This document shows positions 1-5,015 of a stretch of 5,606 nucleotides of DNA, in pieces (position 1 is the first letter of the stretch; each line of letters opens with the position of its first letter). Under the pieces are notes generated by a model. The model did not search any database. It saw nothing but the letters and a program-made list of their open reading frames with translations, and was not told where the DNA came from. This DNA comes from Candidatus Omnitrophota bacterium (GTDB taxonomy: Bacteria; Omnitrophota; Gorgyraeia; JACOVV01): contig JAHFFC010000047.1 in assembly GCA_023248175.1 (NCBI GenBank), positions 1,326 through 6,931 of the forward strand. The letters run 5' to 3'. A program made the position numbers and the translations under genes.

Positions 1-1531
1 ACGGCCCTTTATCCGCCGCGATTTCAGCCGAGACCCGGTAAGAGTGGCCGCAAAGAATGGCTGTCAACGCAGAGGTGATCGCGCGAGCTTTGTCACTATC
101 ATAAGGAATACCACTGACCATTAGCAGAGTTCCCAGATTGGCGTATCCTAGCCCAAGCGGACGATAATCGTGGCTGTTGCGGGCAATCTTTGCCGTCGGA
201 TAGGAAGCGAAATCAACGATGATCTCCATCGCCGTGGTAAAAAGGCGAATCGCCTGACGGTATCCTTCGATATCAAAGGTTCCATCCTCTTTCAAAAACT
301 TCATTAAATTGATTGATGCCAAATTGCAGGCAGAGTCGTCGAGGAACATGTACTCGGAGCACGGGTTACTTGCATTAATGCGTCCGCTCTTCTTGGAGGT
401 ATGCCATTTGTTAATGGTCGTATCAAACTGAACTCCGGGATCGGCGCAAACCCATGCCGCGTCCGCGATCTGGTGCATCAAGTCGCGCCCTTTATAGGTC
501 TGGGCAACTTCGCCCGTCGTGCGGAATTTTGTCTGCCAGACACCATCGTTGAGATATGCCTGCATGAATTCATCGGAGATTCGCACCGAGTTATTTGAAT
601 TTTGTCCGGATACGGTCTTGTAAGCTTCGCCGTTAAAATCGGATGGATAACCATTTTCAATCAGGAGGCGAACCTTCTTCTCTTCCTTGAGTTTCCAATT
701 GATGAAGTCGCTAATCTCAGGATGATCCATATCCAGACAGACCATCTTGGCGGCTCGCCGGGTTGTCCCTCCTGATTTTGTCGCCCCTGCCCCTTTGTCT
801 AAAACCTCCAGGAAAGACATGAGTCCCGAGGATGTCCCTCCTCCTGAAAGTTTTTCCTGATGCCCGCGGATTTTGGAAAAGTTAGTCCCTGTGCCGGATC
901 CAAACTTGAACAACCTCGCCTCATTTTTAGCGAGCTCGAAGATGGACATCAAATCATCCTCGACCGACTGAATGAAGCAGGCACTCAATTGCGGATGAGA
1001 ATAGGCATCGTGGGTTTGCACAACCTCACCCTTCTCAAAATCCCAATACCAATTCCCGCCACTTCCTGAAATTCCATATTGCTGATAGAGACCGCAATTG
1101 AACCAAACTGGCGAGTTAAAGGCTCCGATTTGATGAATGAGTAAGTATGAGAGCTCTGCTTCAAAAGCCTCTGATGCTTCGGTATTCTCAAAATACCCCC
1201 CGAGTTCTTCCCCCGCTACGCGAAGCGTATGAGCAACTCGGTAAACCGTCTGGCGGACGCTGGTTTCTAGCCCTGTCCCCGGAACTCCCGATTTGCGGAA
1301 GTATTTGGAGGCGACGATATCGGTCGCCAACTGCGACCAATCTTTTGGGACCTCCACCCCCTCCATATGGAACACCGTGGAGCCGTCCGGATTGGTAATA
1401 CCTGAGTTCCGCCTGACATATTCCACCGCGTCCAGAGGATTAACTCCCTTTTGTGTGAAGCGGCGATTGATTTTATTGGTGCCTGATTTTGTTTCGGATG
1501 GCGATTTGTTGTCTGTAAGAATTATCTTCAT
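1..1531 (-). CDS. nrdJ: Adenosylcobalamin-dependent (class II) ribonucleotide reductase, N-terminal 510 codons; 3' end outside window
   Basis: This enzyme reduces ribonucleotides to deoxyribonucleotides using a cobalamin-generated thiyl radical, without needing oxygen. I translated the frame from the ATG at 1531 to the left edge and found no stop. Visible landmarks are FNSPVWFNCG (138-147), FGSGTGTN (210-217), TKSGGTTRRAAKM (251-263) and the active-site motif NPCSE (389-393). By family analogy Cys391 is the thiyl-radical cysteine, with Asn389 and Glu393 beside it, and Cys185 and Cys402 are the redox pair; the 11-residue spacing between Cys391 and Cys402 fits class II enzymes. The start is firm: an in-frame TGA lies at 1550-1552, no other start codon lies between, and a GGGGG Shine-Dalgarno (1539-1543) sits 7 nt upstream. 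The C-terminal part of the barrel and any C-terminal CxxC tail are off the window. The gene lies 130 bp after mqnC and has its own likely promoter. Class II is inferred from overall sequence resemblance. Confidence 0.95.
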   Translation of the reverse strand, partial: MKIILTDNKSPSETKSGTNKINRRFTQKGVNPLDAVEYVRRNSGITNPDGSTVFHMEGVEVPKDWSQLATDIVASKYFRKSGVPGTGLETSVRQTVYRVAHTLRVAGEELGGYFENTEASEAFEAELSYLLIHQIGAFNSPVWFNCGLYQQYGISGSGGNWYWDFEKGEVVQTHDAYSHPQLSACFIQSVEDDLMSIFELAKNEARLFKFGSGTGTNFSKIRGHQEKLSGGGTSSGLMSFLEVLDKGAGATKSGGTTRRAAKMVCLDMDHPEISDFINWKLKEEKKVRLLIENGYPSDFNGEAYKTVSGQNSNNSVRISDEFMQAYLNDGVWQTKFRTTGEVAQTYKGRDLMHQIADAAWVCADPGVQFDTTINKWHTSKKSGRINASNPCSEYMFLDDSACNLASINLMKFLKEDGTFDIEGYRQAIRLFTTAMEIIVDFASYPTAKIARNSHDYRPLGLGYANLGTLLMVSGIPYDSDKARAITSALTAILCGHSYRVSAEIAADKGP

Positions 1532-1549
1532 TTTGGTTCCCCCGTTTAC

Positions 1550-1561
1550 TCACTGCAGTGA
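1550..1561. repeat. 12-bp perfect palindrome in the nrdJ leader
   Basis: TCACTGCAGTGA reads the same on both strands. It lies between the predicted promoter and the nrdJ Shine-Dalgarno, where an operator could act. A 12-bp palindrome is expected about once by chance in a window this size, so function is unproven. Confidence 0.4.
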
Positions 1562-1604
1562 TTGATGATAACTGACTCTGTTTTACCCTCCTCCCCTGTT
1601 ATCC

Positions 1605-1633
1605 AATTTAGTCTCTCTGCCTAGCGATGTCAA
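1605..1633 (-). promoter_or_regulatory. Predicted sigma70-type promoter of nrdJ
   Basis: On the minus strand a perfect -35 box TTGACA (1628-1633) is followed, after a 17-bp spacer, by TAAATT (1605-1610), which matches the -10 consensus TATAAT at 4 of 6 positions. Transcription would start near 1598 and give a leader of roughly 65-70 nt before the nrdJ ATG. The placement in the only sizeable gap before nrdJ supports it. It has not been tested by any start-site mapping. Confidence 0.6.
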
Positions 1634-1661
1634 GTGAAAAAGTACAACATTTAGTGGTTGG

Positions 1662-2756
1662 TTACCGGTAGAGACGCAAAATGTCGTATTTGGTGTTCCT
1701 TTGGGCGGGGAACTTTCCGGCCTTTCGGATCATCCGCAAAACCTGCTCAACGGTGGTTTCATATTTGAGTCCTGTCGCGCTGATGACCCGCTCCTCCATG
1801 AGGACTCCTCCCACGTCGTTGGCACCGAAAGAAAGACCGAGTTGGCAGACTTTGTGCCCTTCTGTCACCCATCCGGCCTGAACATTTTTGAAGTTGTCCA
1901 GGACCAGACGGGAAATGGCCAGCATCCGGAGATAATCAAAACCTCCTGTCATTTGAATATTTTCTAATTCTGTTTCTTTAGGCGAGAAAGACCACGGAAT
2001 GAAAGCACGGAATTTCCCGGTTCTATCCTGATGCTCTCGAACTCGAAACAGATGCTGCATTCTTTCTTCGAGAGTTTCGATGCTTCCAAACATCATCGTC
2101 GCCGTCGTGTACATGCCGAGTTCGTGAGCGATTTCCATCACTTCAAACCATTCATCAGCGGAAATTTTTAACGGGCTGATTTCATTGCGGACGCGGTCGG
2201 TTAGTATTTCCGCTCCACCGCCGGGAATGGAATCGAGACCGGCCAGTTTCAATTCAGTGATTGCTTCCCGCAAAGTTACCTTCGAGACACTCGCCATATG
2301 ATGAATCTCTGCTGCTGAATAAGAATGCATCTGAACACTGAAACGTTCCTTAATCTGGCGGGTCAGCTTGACATAATAATCCAGTCCAAGACGCGGATGA
2401 TGCCCCCCTTGGAGTAACACTTGTGTTCCACCGAGAGCAACCATTGCCTCGACTTTTGCCAAGATTTCATCGTTGGAGAGGAGATAACCGTCTACGTCCC
2501 CCTCATGGCGGTAGAAAGCGCAGAATTTGCAGAGCGTGACGCAAACATTGGTGTAGTTGAGATTGAGATCAATCAAAAACGTCACGATGTCATTCGGATG
2601 CAATTGTTGACATTGATGATTGGCGGCTCTCCCTAATTCCAAAAAGTCAGCATCGAAAAGCGCCATGGCTTCGTCAAATTCCAGACGATTCCCTTCGTGG
2701 GCTTTCTGCAAAACTTTTTCAACTTCTGGTCTGGTTTGAATGGTTGCCGTTGTCAT
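1662..2756 (-). CDS. mqnC: MqnC, cyclic dehypoxanthine futalosine synthase (radical SAM)
   Basis: MqnC is a cytoplasmic radical-SAM enzyme that cyclises dehypoxanthine futalosine to cyclic dehypoxanthine futalosine in the futalosine pathway to menaquinone. The 364-residue length is normal for the family. The [4Fe-4S]-binding motif CX3CX2C is at Cys72, Cys76 and Cys79, inside NYTNVCVTLCKFCAFYR. Other landmarks are GGTQVLLQGGHHP (109-121), SIPGGGAEIL (176-185), WVTEG (296-300), GANDVGG (311-317) followed by EERV, and the C-terminal QRNTKYDILR. The WVT and GANDxGG motifs fit MqnC better than its paralogue MqnE (aminofutalosine synthase). The ATG is preceded by AAGGA (2763-2767) at 6 nt spacing, and this site abuts the stop of the upstream gene, only 14 nt away, so the two are almost certainly cotranscribed. 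Nothing looks truncated. Confidence 0.95.
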   Translation of the reverse strand: MTTATIQTRPEVEKVLQKAHEGNRLEFDEAMALFDADFLELGRAANHQCQQLHPNDIVTFLIDLNLNYTNVCVTLCKFCAFYRHEGDVDGYLLSNDEILAKVEAMVALGGTQVLLQGGHHPRLGLDYYVKLTRQIKERFSVQMHSYSAAEIHHMASVSKVTLREAITELKLAGLDSIPGGGAEILTDRVRNEISPLKISADEWFEVMEIAHELGMYTTATMMFGSIETLEERMQHLFRVREHQDRTGKFRAFIPWSFSPKETELENIQMTGGFDYLRMLAISRLVLDNFKNVQAGWVTEGHKVCQLGLSFGANDVGGVLMEERVISATGLKYETTVEQVLRMIRKAGKFPAQRNTKYDILRLYR

Positions 2757-2762
2757 CAGTAT

Positions 2763-2767
2763 TCCTT
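2763..2767 (-). promoter_or_regulatory. Ribosome binding site of mqnC, next to the upstream stop codon
   Basis: AAGGA lies 6 nt before the mqnC ATG and only a few bases past the TAA (2771-2773) of the coiled-coil gene. This arrangement favours translational coupling or reinitiation. Confidence 0.65.
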
Positions 2768-2770
2768 TCT

Positions 2771-3538
2771 TTATTTCCGTTCTCCCTTAGGTCTTCCTTC
2801 CCTGTGACCCCCTTTTTCTCCTCCATGTCTCTCACGATGTCCGCCATGCTCTTCCATGGTGCCACCCCGATGTCCCTCGCCTCCCATCCGTTTCTCTTCT
2901 CCCATATGTTTGCCCGGATGTTCTTCTCCTCCTCGACGACGCTCAATGCCCTTTCCATGATGTTCTTTTTCACCCATCTCTTGTCCTAGATGTTCCTTAC
3001 CTGGATGCTCCTTCATTCCTTCTTCTATTCTCTCATATCGTTTTTCCATTCCTTCTTCACGATGCTCCCGATGTTCCTCTCGGTGTTCCTGCCACTCTTC
3101 TCGTCTCTTGTCCATCTTCTCGCGATGCTGCTCTGTCATCTCCTGAAAATGTCCTTGCCTTTTTTCCATCTGTTCTCGGTGCTGTTCTACTTTCTCCTGA
3201 TGATGTTCTACTGCTTCCTGACGGTGCGACTTCATCTCTTCCAATCTCTGCTTGGCCTGAGCGATTTCTTCGCGGAGATGCTGTTTCATCTTTTCTTTCT
3301 CTGCCTGCCGCTGTTCCTGCCACTCGTGATACTCTTCTTTCATTTGACCCTTGAGAGACTTCAATTCATTCTTGAGCTGTTCCATTTCAGGATCAGGAGT
3401 TCTTTGGGCGGATGCTGGATTGTTCTCATTCTCTGCAAAAACCAGTTGCCCACACTCTGTCCTGAAGAAGGCAAGCCCCAGCATCGCCACGATGAAAATT
3501 GTTCTATGCACCGACTGTCGCCGACGGAATGTTAACAT
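2771..3538 (-). CDS. Secreted His/Glu/Arg-rich coiled-coil protein of unknown function
   Basis: I do not recognise this 255-residue protein. Residues 1-35 look like a Sec signal peptide: an Arg/His-rich start, a hydrophobic core near 13-25, and a likely signal peptidase I site after VFA (33-35). Cys29 is not in a lipobox. Residues about 50-175 are highly charged and probably form one long alpha-helical coiled coil; an approximate 18-residue repeat shows as EQHREQMEKR (118-127) and EQHREKMDKR (136-145). Residues about 175-255 change to a Gly/His/Glu/Arg-rich, probably disordered tail with EHPGK twice (177-181, 206-210). The protein holds 23 histidines, 22 of them in the predicted mature part, which has no cysteine. 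The gene is real in this frame: it has a GGGGAGG ribosome binding site 9 nt before its ATG, a signal peptide, and neat operon spacing (35-nt overlap with mqnA, 14 nt before mqnC). Periplasmic metal or polyanion binding is possible but only inferred. Confidence 0.85.
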   Translation of the reverse strand: MLTFRRRQSVHRTIFIVAMLGLAFFRTECGQLVFAENENNPASAQRTPDPEMEQLKNELKSLKGQMKEEYHEWQEQRQAEKEKMKQHLREEIAQAKQRLEEMKSHRQEAVEHHQEKVEQHREQMEKRQGHFQEMTEQHREKMDKRREEWQEHREEHREHREEGMEKRYERIEEGMKEHPGKEHLGQEMGEKEHHGKGIERRRGGEEHPGKHMGEEKRMGGEGHRGGTMEEHGGHRERHGGEKGGHREGRPKGERK

Positions 3539-4337
3539 AGACTTTTTCCTCCCCTATTCGTTTGACCCATTGATAAAATGTCACAAGCCCATCTCTGTGG
3601 GAACTGTCCAACACATAATTGAATCTCTTCAGATAGGACTCGACCCCTCTGATGCCGCTCCATCTCTTCTCTGCTTCACTCACCATTTCTGTCCAATGAA
3701 GTCTACTGTACTCCATAGCTTCCTTTAGTCTTTGAGAGACAGCTTGCAATTCAACCGGATGCTCTTTGGCCCACTCTTGGGAATAAACCCACAGAGCAAA
3801 AACAAACGGAAGAGCTGTCCACTCTGTCCAGATTTTCCCGAGGTCGTAGCAAGTCCATTGCTGGGACCATTCCTGTTTTGCCTCCAGTGCCTCGTCGCCG
3901 ATAGCTAAAATGGCTGGGAACTGATCCCGGATTCCTCTAAAATTCATCCGTCGCTGGAAACTAACCCCTTCAACTCTCCAGCACCTTTCTAATAGGAGGC
4001 GAAGGAGTACCACTCCGGTGGCACTAGCGGAAGTCACCGCGATCACTTTTCCTTTGAGCTGCTCTAACGGAACTTGAGAAAAAAGAAGAACGCTTCCAGC
4101 CGCAGACCTGACACCAATCCCCAAATCGGGTAAATTGTCATATCGATCTGGATAACGGGCTAATTCAATGGAAGAAAGAAGTGCGACGTCCAGAGCGTTT
4201 TGCGCCATTTTTTTGTTGAGTTCGGTTGGAGTCCCAAAGAAGAGCCCCATCACGGGTTCGTCCTGTAATTGCTTTTCCAACCCATAAAGATACGGAAAAG
4301 CATTGAGATAAGAAACAATTCCTAAACGTACGGACAC
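3504..4337 (-). CDS. mqnA: MqnA, chorismate dehydratase (futalosine pathway)
   Basis: MqnA converts chorismate to 3-enolpyruvylbenzoate, the first committed step of futalosine-type menaquinone synthesis, in the cytoplasm. The 277-residue protein has the periplasmic-binding-protein-like fold of the MqnA/MqnD family. It shows the N-terminal SYLNAFP (9-15), the LDVALLSSIE segment (49-58), SASATGVVLL (103-112), AIGDEAL (145-151) and DLGKIWTEWTALPFVFALWVY (165-185). The YLNA start and the ALPFVFALW block separate it from MqnD, which carries an SPCPND-type start. The start codon is GTG; an in-frame TAA lies seven codons upstream with no ATG, GTG or TTG between, so this is the only good start. Its ribosome binding site (GTGAG region) is weak. 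The last 35 nt overlap the coiled-coil gene. No convincing promoter is visible in the repeat-filled upstream gap, so expression may come partly from the desulfurase-queD transcript. Confidence 0.94.
   Translation of the reverse strand: MSVRLGIVSYLNAFPYLYGLEKQLQDEPVMGLFFGTPTELNKKMAQNALDVALLSSIELARYPDRYDNLPDLGIGVRSAAGSVLLFSQVPLEQLKGKVIAVTSASATGVVLLRLLLERCWRVEGVSFQRRMNFRGIRDQFPAILAIGDEALEAKQEWSQQWTCYDLGKIWTEWTALPFVFALWVYSQEWAKEHPVELQAVSQRLKEAMEYSRLHWTEMVSEAEKRWSGIRGVESYLKRFNYVLDSSHRDGLVTFYQWVKRIGEEKVYVNIPSATVGA
3548..3554 (-). promoter_or_regulatory. Strong Shine-Dalgarno of the coiled-coil gene, inside mqnA
   Basis: GGGGAGG on the minus strand lies 9 nt upstream of the ATG at 3538 and within the last codons of mqnA. 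It fixes the start and supports the view that this low-complexity frame is translated. Confidence 0.7.
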
Positions 4338-4364
4338 TTTAATCTCACTTTGGGTTTAATTCCC

Positions 4365-4378
4365 CGAAGCTTGCTTCG
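4365..4378. repeat. Short palindrome CGAAGC-TT-GCTTCG
   Basis: A perfect 6-bp stem with a TT loop. With its left flank it reads CCCCGAAGCTT (4362-4372), which differs at one base from CCCCGCAGCTT at 4498-4508. It therefore looks like a simple copy of the element that is expanded at 4498-4578. Confidence 0.75.
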
Positions 4379-4383
4379 AATAG

Positions 4384-4419
4384 TTCCTCCCCTTTGTAAG
4401 GGGAGGCTAGGTGGGGTAG
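4384..4419 (+). repeat. Palindromic repeat, left copy of an inverted pair
   Basis: The unit contains the hairpin CCTCCCCTT-TGT-AAGGGGAGG (4386-4406), then CTAGGTGGGGTAG. Its inverted partner is at 4450-4485. The repeat resembles a palindrome I recall from unrelated environmental genomes, which often yields the spurious peptide PPLAPPYKGGE when read as protein. It is probably a REP/BIME-like or MITE-derived unit. Confidence 0.85.
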
Positions 4420-4449
4420 AGCGAGGGATAATACGTGAAGCAAGAGTCT

Positions 4450-4485
4450 CTACCTCCCCTAGCCCCTCCTTACAAAGGAGGGGAA
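4450..4485 (-). repeat. Palindromic repeat, right copy of an inverted pair
   Basis: On the minus strand this 36-bp unit aligns without gaps to the left copy and differs only at a few positions. Its hairpin is CCCCTCCTT-TGT-AAGGAGGGG (plus-strand 4463-4483). Differences from the left copy within the stem occur as paired changes that keep every base pair. A 30-bp spacer separates the two copies, so about 102 bp could also fold into one long stem. Confidence 0.85.
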
Positions 4486-4497
4486 TGTTGTGAGATA

Positions 4498-4578
4498 CCC
4501 CGCAGCTTCAGCCGAAGGCTGATCTTCTGCCAGAGGCAGATCCGCCTCAGGCGGAGCCTCAGGCATGATGCTGCGGGG
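4498..4578. repeat. Nested palindrome: 9-bp outer stem enclosing four GCC-NNN-GGC hairpins
   Basis: CCCCGCAGC (4498-4506) pairs perfectly with GCTGCGGGG (4570-4578). Inside lie TCAGCC-GAA-GGCTGA (4508-4522), TCTGCC-AGA-GGCAGA (4526-4540), TCCGCC-TCA-GGCGGA (4541-4555) and GCC-TCA-GGC (4556-4564). All four share a GCC-NNN-GGC core, and their centres are 18, 15 and 12 nt apart. The element begins 5 nt after the queD stop, so it may end up at the 3' end of the queD mRNA, where it could protect against exonucleases. No T-run follows. Confidence 0.85.
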
Positions 4579-4583
4579 AGCAT

Positions 4584-5015
4584 TCATTCTGCTTTTTGTT
4601 TCCTGCCTACTGCTTTCTGGTCCTTTTCAGAGCCATAGTACGTGACGAAACTCGTTGGAGTTTCCCATACTTTAATTTCGTAAAGGGGCAACTCCTTTAA
4701 CTCTTCCCAAATCCAAACCGCCAGATTTTCCGCCGACGACTGCTTCAGCAAATCGTTGAGATAACCATGGTCCAGCCGCGAGATGACTTTTTCGTTGACA
4801 ACCTTCTTGAGTTCAACAAAATCAAAGGCAAGCCCGTCTTCCCCTACCGGAGCCCGCACCGTAACATGGAGCTTCCAGGTGTGGCCATGGAGTCTCTCAC
4901 AACTCCCATGATAGTTTATCAAATTATGTGCCGCGTCGAAAGAAAATTCCTTGGTCACCAGCATGTAAGTCTTTGCTGTCCGCTGAACGTTGTCCGCTGT
5001 CCGCTGTTTATTCAT
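4584..5015 (-). CDS. queD: QueD, 6-carboxy-5,6,7,8-tetrahydropterin synthase
   Basis: QueD makes 6-carboxytetrahydropterin from 7,8-dihydroneopterin triphosphate on the way to preQ0, queuosine and other 7-deazaguanines. It is a cytoplasmic zinc enzyme of the tunnelling (T-fold) family. By analogy with characterised QueD, the zinc ligands are His30, His43 and His45, Cys39 in the CX3HGH motif is the catalytic cysteine, Asp82-His83 lie in RLDHGYLND, and Glu118 lies in VWETPT. The CX3HGH spacing fits bacterial QueD rather than animal PTPS. The conserved core starts at Met18 (ATG at 4964). The upstream ATG at 5015 is used here because it overlaps the desulfurase stop as ATGA and could be translationally coupled. 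The extra N-terminal 17 residues and about 14 C-terminal residues come from heptanucleotide arrays and are unlikely to be part of the fold. The true start could be either ATG. Confidence 0.93.
   Translation of the reverse strand: MNKQRTADNVQRTAKTYMLVTKEFSFDAAHNLINYHGSCERLHGHTWKLHVTVRAPVGEDGLAFDFVELKKVVNEKVISRLDHGYLNDLLKQSSAENLAVWIWEELKELPLYEIKVWETPTSFVTYYGSEKDQKAVGRKQKAE
4587..4621. repeat. Heptanucleotide tandem array, five units, at the 3' end of queD
   Basis: On the plus strand five consecutive 7-bp units read TTCTGCT, TTTTGTT, TCCTGCC, TACTGCT and TTCTGGT. T1, T4 and G5 are invariant. The array encodes the Lys/Gln-rich C-terminal tail of QueD (about residues 132-143) and includes the codon just before its stop. 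Confidence 0.75.
4971..5012. repeat. Heptanucleotide tandem array, six units, at the 5' end of queD
   Basis: In a 7-bp register the plus strand reads CTTTGCT, GTCCGCT, GAACGTT, GTCCGCT, GTCCGCT and GTTTATT, with three exact copies of GTCCGCT. Translated within QueD it gives QRTA twice, 7 residues apart (4-7 and 11-14). If QueD starts at Met18 the array is a spacer between the desulfurase and queD. Confidence 0.7.

Larger units (their letters stand above)
1532..1661 (-). other. mqnC-nrdJ intergenic region / nrdJ leader
   Basis: This 130-bp gap holds a sigma70-like promoter, an AGGAGG-like purine run near 1588-1597 that is too far from the nrdJ start to serve it, a 12-bp palindrome at 1550-1561, and the nrdJ ribosome binding site. 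I see no stem-loop with a T-run that would end mqnC transcription, no recognisable cobalamin riboswitch (the space is also too short for a full one) and no clear NrdR box. Read-through from mqnC into nrdJ is therefore possible. Confidence 0.7.
4338..4583. other. Repeat-filled intergenic region between queD and mqnA
   Basis: This 246-bp gap holds no believable gene. Most of it is palindromic sequence: a short hairpin (4365-4378), an inverted pair of 36-bp hairpin repeats (4384-4419 and 4450-4485), and a nested multi-hairpin element (4498-4578). None of the hairpins is followed by a T-run on the minus strand, so no standard intrinsic terminator is called. Confidence 0.85.

Noticed and set aside
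1147..1565. Two overlapping plus-strand frames near the nrdJ start
   Set aside because: Both are antisense to a continuous, well-conserved nrdJ frame and encode nothing recognisable.
1532..1661. Cobalamin riboswitch ahead of nrdJ
   Set aside because: The gap is too short for the full structure plus promoter, and no B12-box-like sequence was seen.
3450..3455. Lipoprotein signal at Cys29 of the coiled-coil protein
   Set aside because: The residues before the cysteine are Arg-Thr-Glu, which do not fit a lipobox; the VFA site at 33-35 fits signal peptidase I better.
2990..3535. Long plus-strand open frame (181 codons, very hydrophobic) opposite the coiled-coil gene
   Set aside because: It is the antisense of a Glu/His/Arg/Lys-rich gene, whose codons read backwards as Phe, Leu, Ser and Met with few stops. 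The minus-strand frame has the signal peptide, Shine-Dalgarno and operon spacing.
4498..4578. tRNA-like or structured RNA gene suggested by the cloverleaf-like fold
   Set aside because: The outer stem is 9 bp, the arms have 3-nt loops, and there is no T-loop GTTC motif or anticodon-sized loop. It fits a nested repeat, not a tRNA.
4384..4578. Intrinsic terminator for queD
   Set aside because: The stems are strong, but no T-run follows any of them in the minus-strand direction. Termination or mRNA protection cannot be claimed from the sequence.
4365..4621. CRISPR array
   Set aside because: The repeats are palindromes of different kinds with irregular spacing and no unique spacers of constant length. 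No cas genes are present.
4435..4638. Plus-strand frame of 67 codons across the repeats
   Set aside because: It is made of the palindromic repeats (reading LPPLAPPYKGGE) and the heptamer array (reading FCFLPTAF), has no ribosome binding site, and runs into queD antisense.
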